Origin: Aliiruegeria sabulilitoris
GTDB lineage: Bacteria; Pseudomonadota; Alphaproteobacteria; Rhodobacterales; Rhodobacteraceae
Length of the DNA: 64,000 bases
Reading direction: 5' to 3'
Assembly (NCBI RefSeq): GCF_001558155.1
Contig: NZ_LOAS01000029.1
Coordinates: 1 to 64,000 of the forward strand
Positions 43,605 through 52,588 of this stretch are shown here, in pieces. Within the stretch, counting starts at the first letter, position 1, and each line of letters opens with the position of its first letter. The position numbers were made by a program, and so were the translations under genes. Under the pieces are notes generated by a model. That model was not told the DNA's origin. It made no database searches and saw nothing but the letters and a program-made list of their open reading frames with translations.

Positions 43605-44288
43605 ATGTCCGACAAGCTCGACCAAGCCGACATCCTCGCCAAGAAAGACGAACTCATCGCTACGGCCCGGCGCAGCTTCGAGGTCGGGATCCAGACCAAT
43701 GCCGGCGGCAACCTCTCGGTCTGCCTCGACTCGCGCGAGGCCATTGTCATCAAGCCCTCTGGCGTCGGCTTCAATGAATGCACCCGTGAAAACCTGCAGG
43801 TCGTGCTGCTGGATGGCACGGTATTGCCCTCCGAGGTCGAGATGAAACCCTCCAAGGATCTCGAGTTCCACCTCGAGATCTACCGCCGCCGCGCCGATAT
43901 CTCTGCCATCGTTCATTGCCACAGCCCCTGGGCCACCGGGTATGCCAGTGCCGGGCTGGAAGTGCCCTGCCTGACGGTGCAAACGGTGGAAAAGATCGGT
44001 CGCATGCCGCTCGTGCCGCTCACCGAAAATCTCGGGCCGCAGACCGCCGCCATGATTGGCCCGGTTTTTGACGATCCGAAGATCCGCGCAGCCGTGCTTG
44101 CCAACCATGGCGCCATCGGCACCGGCAAGACGCTGATGGCCGCTCAATATCTCGCCGAGATCATCGAGGAAACCGCCCATATCGCCTTCGTGCGGGACAC
44201 GTTGGTGCGCTCCCTCGGCCTCGAAACCCCGCCCTCGCCGGACTATGGCACCGCCAAGGATGAAAAGGCCGCGATGGCAAAGGGCTGA
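43605..44288 (+). CDS. Class II aldolase/adducin family protein (short, fuculose-phosphate aldolase-like)
   Basis: A 227-residue enzyme with 'TNAGGNLSVCLDSREAIVIK', the zinc histidines 'VHCHSPWATGYAS' and the third histidine in 'AVLANHGAIGTGKT', the L-fuculose-1-phosphate aldolase/ribulose-phosphate epimerase pattern. Glutamate in 'EVEMKPSKDLEFHLE' would be the general acid. It follows UPF0261 by 15 bases. It probably cleaves or epimerises a phosphorylated ketose from the imported sugar. Confidence 0.87.
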   Translation: MSDKLDQADILAKKDELIATARRSFEVGIQTNAGGNLSVCLDSREAIVIKPSGVGFNECTRENLQVVLLDGTVLPSEVEMKPSKDLEFHLEIYRRRADISAIVHCHSPWATGYASAGLEVPCLTVQTVEKIGRMPLVPLTENLGPQTAAMIGPVFDDPKIRAAVLANHGAIGTGKTLMAAQYLAEIIEETAHIAFVRDTLVRSLGLETPPSPDYGTAKDEKAAMAKG

Positions 44289-44292
44289 GGCA

Positions 44293-44721
44293 ATGCCGCT
44301 CACGCTCTCGCTCAACACCAACCGTCTGGTGTTGAGCTTTTCCAAACCAACGGACCTGATCGTATCCGTGGCCCGCGGGGTCCGATTGCGCGATCTTCAG
44401 CTTGCACATGAATTCATCAACCCGAGCTGGCCGGCGGCTCTCACGCGCGGGCTGACGCGGGAGATGGATCGTGCGTGCCGGGCGACGGGCGTTCGCGCGA
44501 CCAGCGGCATGACCGGCCGCTATGGCCGCTTGAACCATTTCGGCCACCCCGTCGGCACGCAATTCGTGTTTTCTACCCATCGCGATTTCGACGACGCCGC
44601 GCGGCGCGAGGAACGGACCTGTATCTCCATTGATTGCTGGTACGAGGTCGCCGACGTCACCGAGAGCGTGGCCTTCTGTGCACCCCATATCGACAGTGGC
44701 GCGGATCGGCTGGCAGCCTGA
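44293..44721 (+). pseudogene. Sugar-phosphate isomerase/epimerase (TIM barrel) with in-frame internal deletions
   Basis: 142 residues in one open frame. The beginning, 'LTLSLNTNRLVLSFSKPTDL' to 'TSGMTGRYGRLNHFGHP', is a normal xylose-isomerase-like TIM barrel N-terminus. It then joins directly to a later strand ('VGTQFVFSTHRDFDD') and next to the normal C-terminus ('ESVAFCAPHIDSG'). Relatives I remember are about 300 residues, so most of the barrel, including the usual metal-ligand glutamates, is missing. The frame stays open throughout. It starts four bases after the aldolase stop. It could still give a stable protein but hardly an active isomerase. Confidence 0.7.
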
Positions 44722-44750
44722 TCCGGGGCCAACACAAGAAAGGTCCCGCA

Positions 44751-45596
44751 ATGACGGAGTTTTCCCAGATCAACGGTATTGTCGAAGCCGCTGCCCCCAT
44801 TCTCCGGCTCTGCTGGGAGATGGGATGGAACGAGGCGAATGGCGGCAATTTCAGCTGGCGGCTCTCTCCGGAGGAGTTCGATGGCGATTTGCGGCGACTG
44901 TTGTCCCAAGCAGCGCAATCGGACATGGAGCTGCAACATCCGCAGCCGGAACTGGATGGCGAGTATTTCCTGGTGACCGGTTCGGGCCAGTTCTTCCGTC
45001 GGGCGCGGAGCCATTCCGACGAGGTCTTCGGGATCGTCCGGATCGTGGAAGGGGGGCACGTCTGCCGGACACTCTGGGGGTATTCCGCTGGCGGCAGGCC
45101 TACATCCGAGCTGGCAACCCATCTCGCGGCTCATGTCGTCAGAAGGGAGCGCTCCGGCGGGCGCGAAAGGGTCGTGTTGCATTGCCACGTCCCCGAATTC
45201 ATCGCACTCAGCTTCCTCCTGAAGCTTGATTCCGACACGCTGACGCTAGCGCTCTGGCAGATGATGCCCGAATGCTTCCTTGTTTTTCCCGACGGAATCC
45301 GCGTGGTGCCCCCCATGCTTCCAGGCAGCACCGAGATCGCTGATGCCTCCGCCAAGGCGTTGGAGGAAAGCCGGGTCATTTCCTGGGCGCATCACGGGAT
45401 ATTCGTTTCCGAAGCGGACCCGGAAGCCGCGTTTGCCCTGGTGGAAACCGTCGAGAAGGCCAGCGGCATCTATCGCAAGATCCTGTCTGCGGGTGGCACA
45501 GCCGCCAAGATGGACATGTCCATGTTAAAGGAGCTTGCAGACAAGCTGGGGCCCGGTCTGGTTGTTGCCCCGAACTTTCCAAGGTTACTTTCATAA
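44751..45596 (+). CDS. rhaD: Rhamnulose-1-phosphate aldolase-like enzyme
   Basis: A 281-residue class II aldolase of the RhaD size and pattern: 'WEMGWNEANGGNFSWRL', 'YFLVTGSGQFFRRA', the zinc histidines 'VVLHCHVPEFIALSFLL', 'VVPPMLPGSTEIADA' and 'VISWAHHGIFVSEADPEAAF'. The ATG at 44751 has AAGAAAGG upstream. It is the last gene of the rightward operon and the third class II aldolase of this regulon. It probably produces dihydroxyacetone phosphate and an aldehyde; the exact sugar is unproven because no rhamnose isomerase is nearby. Confidence 0.85.
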   Translation: MTEFSQINGIVEAAAPILRLCWEMGWNEANGGNFSWRLSPEEFDGDLRRLLSQAAQSDMELQHPQPELDGEYFLVTGSGQFFRRARSHSDEVFGIVRIVEGGHVCRTLWGYSAGGRPTSELATHLAAHVVRRERSGGRERVVLHCHVPEFIALSFLLKLDSDTLTLALWQMMPECFLVFPDGIRVVPPMLPGSTEIADASAKALEESRVISWAHHGIFVSEADPEAAFALVETVEKASGIYRKILSAGGTAAKMDMSMLKELADKLGPGLVVAPNFPRLLS

Positions 45597-45711
45597 CTGC
45601 ATCGGAACAATCGATCGGAGTTGGCTTTGATGACGGGTTGGGTCGCCCCTCCCGACGACACTTGTGTGCCAGAGTGATCCGGATTGATCAGGAGGAACTG
45701 GCTCTTCCCGA

Positions 45712-46027
45712 ATATCTCGCCCAGATGCCATCGCCATTGCGGCCAAGAGCGCAATCGCCCGGCGCGTTTCTGGCGGGCCTTCGAAGCAACCATCGGGCCA
45801 AACCGATGCCACCATAAGCGGACGGCTTCATGACCGACATCGATGCCGCGTTCGTGCACAAGATCCTCGACGTTCCGCAACGGGAGGGGGAACCGCACGT
45901 AAATCATCACCGCGAGGCGAGTGATTTCACGGCTGGTCTTCAAGTATTTGAACGGGTCGCTTTTCGACATCCGAGGACGCCACTCACCCCCCTGCCCGGT
46001 CGCAAGCCAGCTCCCTTTGACATCACC
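45712..46027 (-). mobile_element. IS6-family transposase remnant with one terminal repeat
   Basis: The ATG at 45970 begins the IS6-type start 'MSKSDPFKYLKTSREITRLA', then 'YVRFPLPLRNVEDLVHERGI', 'DVGHEAVRLWWHRFGPM' and 'RLRSWPQWRWHLGEIF'. After about 85 residues homology stops, so the DDE catalytic core is absent. The terminal repeat GGTGATGTCAAAGGGAGCT (46009-46027) lies 39 bases before the ATG. It inserted at the end of the AraC gene and now separates it from rhaD. Confidence 0.8.
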
Positions 46028-47066
46028 CCGAAGACCCTTTCTTGCGCCAATCTTTCGGGGACATGCCGAAATTCCGAGTGAAGGCTCGGGTGAGCGCCGA
46101 GGTTTCGGACAAGCCGACCAATTGGGCAATTTCCTTGATCGAATGATCGGACTTGGTGAGCAACTCCGAGGCCCGTTCCATCCGAAGCCGGTTGATCACC
46201 TTGGACGCCGTTGTCCCGTAGGAGGACAAGCGCTTGTTAAGCACCTTGGTGGTGATGCTGCACATCCGGGCGGCCTCGCTCACCGTCAGTGCCGGATCGG
46301 ACAGCCTTGATCGCACGAGGATTTCGAAGCCTTCGAGATAGTCCAGCGGCACATCGACCTGAACCGGTTCTTCGATATCATTGTCGTGGTTCGCGAGGAG
46401 TTCGGGGTTGATTGGAAACGACAACCAGACCGCCGGAAAACGGATCGAGAACCCCCTGTTGCTACACTTGATCCCACGCACGCCATGAAACTGCGCGGGC
46501 AGCAGGGCCGGGTCGCAGAGCCGCAGAACAACCTGTGCAGGATCCCATCTGAAGTCGAGAACGCGGTGCAGCAGGGAGATCCAGATCCCGACGAGAAAGG
46601 CGTCCGAATGGCCCGGCGACACCTCGGGTTCGAAATTGCGCCTGGTGGTGAAGTAAGCATGATCCTCCTCGATCAGGAGCCGGAAGGACACCGCGTTGCT
46701 TTCCTTCGACACGATCTGTGTGAACCGGGTGAAGAAATCACCAAGGGTCACCGACTGGCCGAGGAGCGCCCCACGGGGCAGGAATTTTAACAGGTCTGTC
46801 TGTTGCCCTGCCAGGGCACAGATATCCGGCCGGGTGACATCGGCGATGGAGGCCAGCGCCGCATAAACCGTGTCATGCGGAATGAAGGCGGCCGGGTTCA
46901 GGACCTGCTCTTCGCTCAAGCCATGCAACCCAAGCGCGAAGACGGGGTCCGCATCGAACCGCCGCATCATCGCCACGACGGGGCCGAGAACCGTGGCGCG
47001 CACGAGGGACAAACCGTCTTTCTGCTCTCCTTGCGGCATCCGCGTCACCCTTTCGCTTTCCGCCAC
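46023..47066 (-). CDS. AraC-family regulator with arabinose-binding-like N-terminal domain
   Basis: A 347-residue regulator. Residues about 25-230 match the PF12625-type N-terminal domain ('HDTVYAALASIADVTRPDI', 'GQSVTLGDFFTRFTQIV'). The last 100 form the double helix-turn-helix ('ALTVSEAARMCSITTKVLNK', 'KEIAQLVGLSETSALTRAF', 'NFGMSPKDWRKK'). The stop codon lies inside the terminal repeat of the IS6 remnant, so the last few residues (GSSG region) come from or abut the insertion; the DNA-binding domain is complete. It is divergent from the amidohydrolase operon, its likely target. Confidence 0.88.
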   Translation of the reverse strand: MAESERVTRMPQGEQKDGLSLVRATVLGPVVAMMRRFDADPVFALGLHGLSEEQVLNPAAFIPHDTVYAALASIADVTRPDICALAGQQTDLLKFLPRGALLGQSVTLGDFFTRFTQIVSKESNAVSFRLLIEEDHAYFTTRRNFEPEVSPGHSDAFLVGIWISLLHRVLDFRWDPAQVVLRLCDPALLPAQFHGVRGIKCSNRGFSIRFPAVWLSFPINPELLANHDNDIEEPVQVDVPLDYLEGFEILVRSRLSDPALTVSEAARMCSITTKVLNKRLSSYGTTASKVINRLRMERASELLTKSDHSIKEIAQLVGLSETSALTRAFTRNFGMSPKDWRKKGSSG

Positions 47067-47230
47067 GCTATGAGGCGCAGCACCCGATGGCCAAGTGGAA
47101 ATTGACTGAAATTGACCGGATCAGGTCCGAAAAACGCACTGCGGGATCAGCGGGTCAAAAGAATCTCGGGGCACATGTGCATAGTGGGACGACCGGTCCG
47201 CAGGAAGACCGACCCTTGGGAGGACATTGA

Positions 47231-48631
47231 ATGACATCACTCAACCTGAAGGCGTTGCTGCCGGCCGCGTTTGCCGCAGCATCGTTCTCTACCATAGCGA
47301 TCGCACAGGACGATGCGCTGCCGCAGACCCTGTTCACCAACGTTCATGTCTTTGACGGCGTGAACGAGGCGCGGATCGAAAACGCCAGCGTTCTGGTCGA
47401 AGGCAACCTGATCAAGGAAGTCTCGACCGAGTCCATTGATGCGCCAAACGCAACCATGATCGATGGTGGCGGGCGCACGCTGATGCCCGGGCTGATCGAT
47501 GGTCACACCCATTTCTTTTTCGCCGTGAATGGCGGTGTCGGGGCTGCTGAACAGATGCATTGGCAGTATCTCGGTGCAATGGGGACCTATGCGGCCAAGG
47601 AACACCTCCATAACGGTTTCACGACCGTGCGTGAGGCCGGTGGCGGCGCCGTCGGACCAGGCCTGAAACAAGCGATCGATGAAGGTTACTTGGAGGGGCC
47701 GAGAATTTACCCGTCAGGGGCCTGGATCGGGCAGACATCCGGTCACCAAGATTTTGTCACCTACGGCCAGTTCGATCAGACCGAAAATAATCTTTATCGG
47801 CTGGGCTTTTCGATCAATGCCGATGGCGCGGACGAGGTAACGGCAGCCGTGCGCAAGAACCTGTCCCTTGGCGCGTCCCAGATCAAGATCATGGTCTCTG
47901 GAGGCGTGTCATCGGTGAAAGATCCACTTCACTCTTCGCAGATGACCGAGGCGGAGATCCGCGCGGCAGTCGACGCGGCGGCGGCGTGGGACACCTATGT
48001 CATGACCCATGTCTACAACGATTCCGACATCAAGCGGGCGCTGGAGTATGGGGTCAAATCGATTGAACACGGGCAGTTCATGACCGACGAGACCGCCAAG
48101 CTCGCCATCGAAAAGGGAGCGTTCATCGTCTCCAATCTCGCCGGATCGACGGAGGGGATCCTCCAGCATCCTGCATATTCGGTGGAAGGCTCGCCCGTCC
48201 TTGTGAAGACGAAGCAATTTCTTGCAGGGGCTTCCAATTTCAAGACGGTGGTGAACGACAACCCCGATCTCAAGATGGTCTTCCAGACCGATCTGGTGTT
48301 CACCCTTGGGCACGATCTGCGCCGCGGGATCGACTTCGAGAAGTGGGTGTTGACCGACTACCTTGGAAACCTGCGGGCGCTACGGGCCATGACCTCGACC
48401 GCCGGCGAGTTGATGGCCCTCAGCGGCAAGCAGAACCCTTACCCGGGCAAGCTCGGTGTGATCGAGGAAGGCGCTTATGCCGATATCCTGGTCGTTGACG
48501 GAAACCCGCTCGAAGACATTACCGTGATCGGAGCGAACCCCGAATGGATTACCGCGCCGGACCGCGAGGAGATCGCAACAATGCGCGTCATCATGAAGGA
48601 CGGCGTGATCTACAAGAACACGCTGAACTGA
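47231..48631 (+). CDS. Secreted amidohydrolase-family protein, copy 1
   Basis: A 466-residue protein with a signal peptide ('FAAASFSTIAIAQ'). Metal ligands of the imidazolonepropionase/prolidase-like amidohydrolases are present: 'GLIDGHTHFFF' (HxH), 'IKIMVSGGVSS' (carboxylated lysine), 'MTHVYND' (His), 'SIEHGQFM' (His) and a late Asp in 'VFQTDLVF'. A GGGAGGAC ribosome site precedes the ATG. It heads an operon with a paralogue and a metalloprotease, suggesting periplasmic or extracellular cleavage of peptides or N-acyl compounds. Its promoter region (47067-47230) is shared with the AraC gene. Confidence 0.88.
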   Translation: MTSLNLKALLPAAFAAASFSTIAIAQDDALPQTLFTNVHVFDGVNEARIENASVLVEGNLIKEVSTESIDAPNATMIDGGGRTLMPGLIDGHTHFFFAVNGGVGAAEQMHWQYLGAMGTYAAKEHLHNGFTTVREAGGGAVGPGLKQAIDEGYLEGPRIYPSGAWIGQTSGHQDFVTYGQFDQTENNLYRLGFSINADGADEVTAAVRKNLSLGASQIKIMVSGGVSSVKDPLHSSQMTEAEIRAAVDAAAAWDTYVMTHVYNDSDIKRALEYGVKSIEHGQFMTDETAKLAIEKGAFIVSNLAGSTEGILQHPAYSVEGSPVLVKTKQFLAGASNFKTVVNDNPDLKMVFQTDLVFTLGHDLRRGIDFEKWVLTDYLGNLRALRAMTSTAGELMALSGKQNPYPGKLGVIEEGAYADILVVDGNPLEDITVIGANPEWITAPDREEIATMRVIMKDGVIYKNTLN

Positions 48632-48638
48632 GGCGGAC

Positions 48639-48666
48639 GCGGGGCGGTCTCCCTCGTCCGTCCCGC
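48639..48666 (+). terminator. Hairpin between the two amidohydrolase genes
   Basis: A 9-bp stem (GCGGGGCGG with CCGTCCCGC, one G-U pair) and a 10-base loop, seven bases after the first amidohydrolase stop. It may attenuate transcription of the downstream copy. Confidence 0.4.
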
Positions 48667-48705
48667 GCTCCGACCTGATCCACTTCACTCACCAATGGAG
48701 CCAAA

Positions 48706-50049
48706 ATGAAACACGCACTCGCAGCCGCCTTGTGGCTGGCCGGCAGCTCTCTCGCGCTTGCCCAGGACGAGAGCTTCCCGATCCTCTTTACCAATGTCCA
48801 TGTCTTCGACGGCGTGAACGAACAGCGCATCGAAAACGCAAACGTCCTGGTGCAGGACAACCTGATCGTCGAGGTCTCGGCCGAGCCCCTCGCGGTCGCC
48901 AACGCCCGGATCATCGATGGCGGCGGACGCACGCACATGCCGGGTCTGATCGACGCCCATGTTCACATGGCGATCACCGAGCCGATTGCGGATCTCAGGG
49001 ACAATTTCGACTGGATGTACTGGGGCGCGACGTCCACGGTCGAGGCGGAAAAGATGCTATTGCGCGGCTTCACCTCCGTACGCGATGCGGGTGGTCCGGC
49101 GATGGGGCTTCAGAAAGCCATCGACCGGGGCAAGGCCGTGGGTCCGCGCATCTATCCGTCCGGCCCGGTGATCTCGCAGACCTCCGGGCATGGCGAGCAC
49201 AGGCACTACACGGAACCCCACCCGAATTTCCAAGGCGCCTCGCCCTCCTTCTTCAACCAGCATCTCGAGTTCCTGGCCGATGGAGTCCCGGAAGTCCTGC
49301 GCGCGACGCGGGAAGCGCTACGGCTGGGCGCGTCGCAGATCAAGGTGATGGCCGGTGGGGGCGTCTCCTCCAGTGTGGACCCACTTCACACCGTGCAGTA
49401 CCTGCCTGAAGAGCTGGAAGCGGCGGTCAAGGCGGCAGCGGATTATGGCACCTACGTTCTGGTCCATGTCTACAATGACGAGAGCATTCTGCGGTCCATC
49501 GAAGCCGGCGTCCTGAGCATCGACCATGCGCAATTGATGACCGAGGTGTCCGCGCAGGCGATCAAGGACGCGGATGTCTGGGTCGTGCCATATTACTCCC
49601 TTCTGGGTCTGGACGAGGAGACCGTCATCAAGGTTCTCGGCCCGCTCTCCGCCCCGAAATTCCTTGAGGTGCAGGCCGGGGCTCGAAACCAGATGAAGCT
49701 CCTGAAGGAGTTCGGGATCGAAAAGGTCGTCTTTTCAACCGACATCATCGGTGATCCTGCGGCGCTTACGAAGCAGAACGACGAGTTCAAGTATCGCCTG
49801 GAGGAATGGTCCTCCTATGAAGTGCTCTTGCAGGCGACCTCCAAGGCCGGCGAGTTGCTCGCATTGTCTGGCAAGCTGAACCCCTATCCCGAAGGGCCAC
49901 TCGGCGTGATCGCAGAGGGCGCCTATGCCGACATTCTGTTGGTCGATGGAAACCCGGTCGAGGATGCGATGATCATGACCGACTACGAGAACAATTTCGA
50001 CCTGATCATGAAGGACGGCGTGATCTACAAGAACACGCTTGGGGAGTAA
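48706..50049 (+). CDS. Secreted amidohydrolase-family protein, copy 2
   Basis: A 447-residue paralogue of the preceding gene, with signal peptide ('ALWLAGSSLALAQ') and the same ligand pattern: 'GLIDAHVHMAIT', 'QIKVMAGGGVSSS', 'VLVHVYNDES', 'LSIDHAQLM' and 'VVFSTDIIGD'. Both share 'FTNVHVFDGVNE' after the signal and 'MKDGVIYKNTL' at the end, so they arose by duplication, while the pocket-lining middle differs. That suggests two substrates of one type. The metalloprotease starts five bases later. Confidence 0.88.
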   Translation: MKHALAAALWLAGSSLALAQDESFPILFTNVHVFDGVNEQRIENANVLVQDNLIVEVSAEPLAVANARIIDGGGRTHMPGLIDAHVHMAITEPIADLRDNFDWMYWGATSTVEAEKMLLRGFTSVRDAGGPAMGLQKAIDRGKAVGPRIYPSGPVISQTSGHGEHRHYTEPHPNFQGASPSFFNQHLEFLADGVPEVLRATREALRLGASQIKVMAGGGVSSSVDPLHTVQYLPEELEAAVKAAADYGTYVLVHVYNDESILRSIEAGVLSIDHAQLMTEVSAQAIKDADVWVVPYYSLLGLDEETVIKVLGPLSAPKFLEVQAGARNQMKLLKEFGIEKVVFSTDIIGDPAALTKQNDEFKYRLEEWSSYEVLLQATSKAGELLALSGKLNPYPEGPLGVIAEGAYADILLVDGNPVEDAMIMTDYENNFDLIMKDGVIYKNTLGE

Positions 50050-50054
50050 TCAAG

Positions 50055-52418
50055 ATGATGCGCTATGCTCTTCTGCTGTCTCTCTTTGGCCTTGCAACAC
50101 AAACTGCGTCAGCAGACGTCCAGTTGAGTTGTTCAATTGGCGCGTCGGACGCATTTTTGCCGCTTCACACAGACAATGATACAGGGCGCGTTCTGCTGGA
50201 AATCCGAGACCTCTCCTCGGAGGCGCTGTACTTTCCTTACGGCGCAAGTTCACCTGCTGCGATGGATGTTTTCCTCGCAGGGTCCGTCGCAGGCGGGGGG
50301 TCTTTGGGATTGGACGAAGATTTCTGGGGGTACAAAGCCGGGCGTGTCAGATTCGAGCGCGTGGGACAACAGGTGGCATTGGAACTGCGCAACCGGCGGT
50401 TCCGGGACAACAGGAATGACCCGCTCTTTGGCCAGTTGCTGGAAGAACAGCTATCCACTTCGATACTGGCGATGCTGCCCATTGTTCATGCCACAGAAGA
50501 GTGTCTTCTCGTTGATACTGCGCCGCTTGCTGCCTTGGATACGGGCGGGCATGCACTGCAAGCAAAGATCGGCGGTGGGCAGACAGTCGCTCTCGATCCG
50601 GCGCGCAGTTTCGTGGACTTAACGAATTCCGAAGCTCAGGTTGACCACACAGAAGTTCAAACGGTTCTCACCTTTGCAAATCCGGCGCCGAATGCAGATT
50701 TGAACAGAGCCATCCCGGACGCCAAGTCCATGTCAATTCGTGTGCGTCACGTCTTCGTGCGCCCCCCTGACGGGATGCGCCCGCGCGTTGGGCATCCATT
50801 GATCGCCTCGGGAAACTTTGGTGCGATCAGCGTGAATTACGGCACAATCGGTATCGCCTACTTTGATACTGCTGCGGCGGTTTCCGAACCACGTCGTGTC
50901 CATCTGGTAAATCGCTTTCGACTGGAGAAGAGCGATCCGTCGGCCGAATTGAGTGACCCCATCGATCCGATCATGGTCTACCTCGATCCACGTATCCCCG
51001 AGCCATACATGAGCGCGATCAAAGAGGCCGCGCTTGAATGGGGCAGCGCCTTCGAAGTGGCCGGATACAGCAATGCCATTCGTGTCGCAGTCGCAGATGA
51101 GAGCGTCGACCCGCTCGATATTCGCACGAATTACGTGTTCTGGTCGGAGGACCTGAAGCGGTCGGTGTCGCAGGGCGAAACCTTCCTCGATCCGGAAACT
51201 GGTGAAATCCTGTCCTTCAAGGTACGGATCGATTCTCATCGACCACGCTATCACGCAAACATGTGGGCGATGATGCGCAGCGCAATCGACCCGGACAATC
51301 CGGGTGAGATTACACCGTCACAAGAAGACTATGCAGCTTACCGCATTCGCATGTTGTCGCTTCACGAAATCGGGCATGGTCTCGGGTTTGGTCACAACAT
51401 GAGCGCGTCGGTCGTCAATCAATCCTCCATTATGGACTATGTCATGGCGCCGCGCTTTGACATTACAGATGTCGGCAAACTCAGCTTTGCGGACTGGCAC
51501 ACACGCGGGATCGGGCCTTATGACCTTGCCATGATCCGATACCTCTACACTCCGTTTGCCGAGGCAGAGGAAACAGCGGGGCTTTCCGAAATAATCGAGG
51601 ACATTAAGGCGCAAGGCCTGATCCTGACGACGGAGGCTGACGCACGCTGGAATGAGTATGATGACTTCGCGGACCCGGTGGAGCAGCTTGATGCCCACAT
51701 TGCGCAACGAGACATCCTCTTGGCGAGCTTCGGTGAGATGTCGGTGAATGAGGGCGACTACTACGGACGGCTCCGAGACAACGTCCAGTTTGCCTATTTC
51801 TATCATCGCTCCGCATTGGATCGCGGCATCAAGAACGTTGGTGGTTTCCATGAGGAATTCACGGCTCGCGGCGAAGATGGCGTGCCATTTACCTACGTTG
51901 ATGCCGAGACGCAGCGCGCAGTGCTTGACCGGCTAATGGCCGCCTTGCAGCCCAAAGCCTTGGCCATGTCGCCTGAACTTGTAGCATTGATAGGCCCGCA
52001 ACCAGAGCGGAGCCCACCCAGCACAGACGAAATCATGGGCAGGTCGGGCAAGTCGATAGACACGCTATCGGCGGCTCGATCATTGGTCGCATCTGTGGTC
52101 GGTCCCTTGTTCGCTCCCGACCGGGCCCAACGTCTCATGATCCAGCATACGCTTGATGAAACACAACTGAGTCTGGCTGAAACCATAGACGTGCTCGTCG
52201 CCTCCCTCATTGCAGTAGCACCGCCCGAGGATGATGCACTGGCTCTCTTGCAGGCAATTGCGGCAGACGAAGCTACGACAGCTTTGATCGCTCTTTCTGC
52301 AAGTGAAAGTGCAAGCCCCGAGGTTCGCAGATTGGTGGCGAGCAAACTAACGGAACATGAGATATCCGGCGAAACAGCTTCTTCAGCCTTGCCGCGACCA
52401 AAAGCGCCGGCGAACTAA
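50055..52418 (+). CDS. Secreted zinc-dependent metalloprotease (metzincin, DUF4953 type)
   Basis: A 787-residue protein with a signal peptide ('LLLSLFGLATQTASA'). The zinc site 'HEIGHGLGFGHN' (first His is residue 437) and the Met-turn 'SIMDY' are those of metzincins. Upstream beta-rich parts ('SINYGTIGIAYFD'-like 'ISVNYGTIGIAYFDT') and 'NYVFWSEDLKRSVSQGETFL' fit the DUF5117/DUF4953 protease group. A long alanine-rich helical C-terminus follows. Base composition is less GC-rich than its neighbours, a sign of separate origin. With the two amidohydrolases it forms a secreted degradation module. Confidence 0.87.
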   Translation: MMRYALLLSLFGLATQTASADVQLSCSIGASDAFLPLHTDNDTGRVLLEIRDLSSEALYFPYGASSPAAMDVFLAGSVAGGGSLGLDEDFWGYKAGRVRFERVGQQVALELRNRRFRDNRNDPLFGQLLEEQLSTSILAMLPIVHATEECLLVDTAPLAALDTGGHALQAKIGGGQTVALDPARSFVDLTNSEAQVDHTEVQTVLTFANPAPNADLNRAIPDAKSMSIRVRHVFVRPPDGMRPRVGHPLIASGNFGAISVNYGTIGIAYFDTAAAVSEPRRVHLVNRFRLEKSDPSAELSDPIDPIMVYLDPRIPEPYMSAIKEAALEWGSAFEVAGYSNAIRVAVADESVDPLDIRTNYVFWSEDLKRSVSQGETFLDPETGEILSFKVRIDSHRPRYHANMWAMMRSAIDPDNPGEITPSQEDYAAYRIRMLSLHEIGHGLGFGHNMSASVVNQSSIMDYVMAPRFDITDVGKLSFADWHTRGIGPYDLAMIRYLYTPFAEAEETAGLSEIIEDIKAQGLILTTEADARWNEYDDFADPVEQLDAHIAQRDILLASFGEMSVNEGDYYGRLRDNVQFAYFYHRSALDRGIKNVGGFHEEFTARGEDGVPFTYVDAETQRAVLDRLMAALQPKALAMSPELVALIGPQPERSPPSTDEIMGRSGKSIDTLSAARSLVASVVGPLFAPDRAQRLMIQHTLDETQLSLAETIDVLVASLIAVAPPEDDALALLQAIAADEATTALIALSASESASPEVRRLVASKLTEHEISGETASSALPRPKAPAN

Positions 52419-52588
52419 GGTCATGACTCCCAAACAGAATATGACGGTGGCCGCGATGCAGATGGCGGCGAGGAACAATTCGCAACGGAAACTGTGGGAT
52501 CTGCCCATCCGGGAAATGGGGAGCCTCGGCCATCACCCGACTTGCCCAACAGAGTCTCTTGAATGAACCAACAAGAAACGGCGACACG

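Noticed and set aside
42432-44345. 637-codon leftward open frame across UPF0261 and aldolase genes
   Set aside because: Antisense to two well-supported genes in a tight operon; no domain match.
44751-45596. A full L-rhamnose pathway
   Set aside because: Only a RhaD-like aldolase is present; there is no rhamnose isomerase, rhamnulokinase of the RhaB type, or rhamnose mutarotase in the window.
46023-46027. AraC regulator as a pseudogene due to the IS insertion
   Set aside because: Both helix-turn-helix units are complete; only the last few residues are affected.
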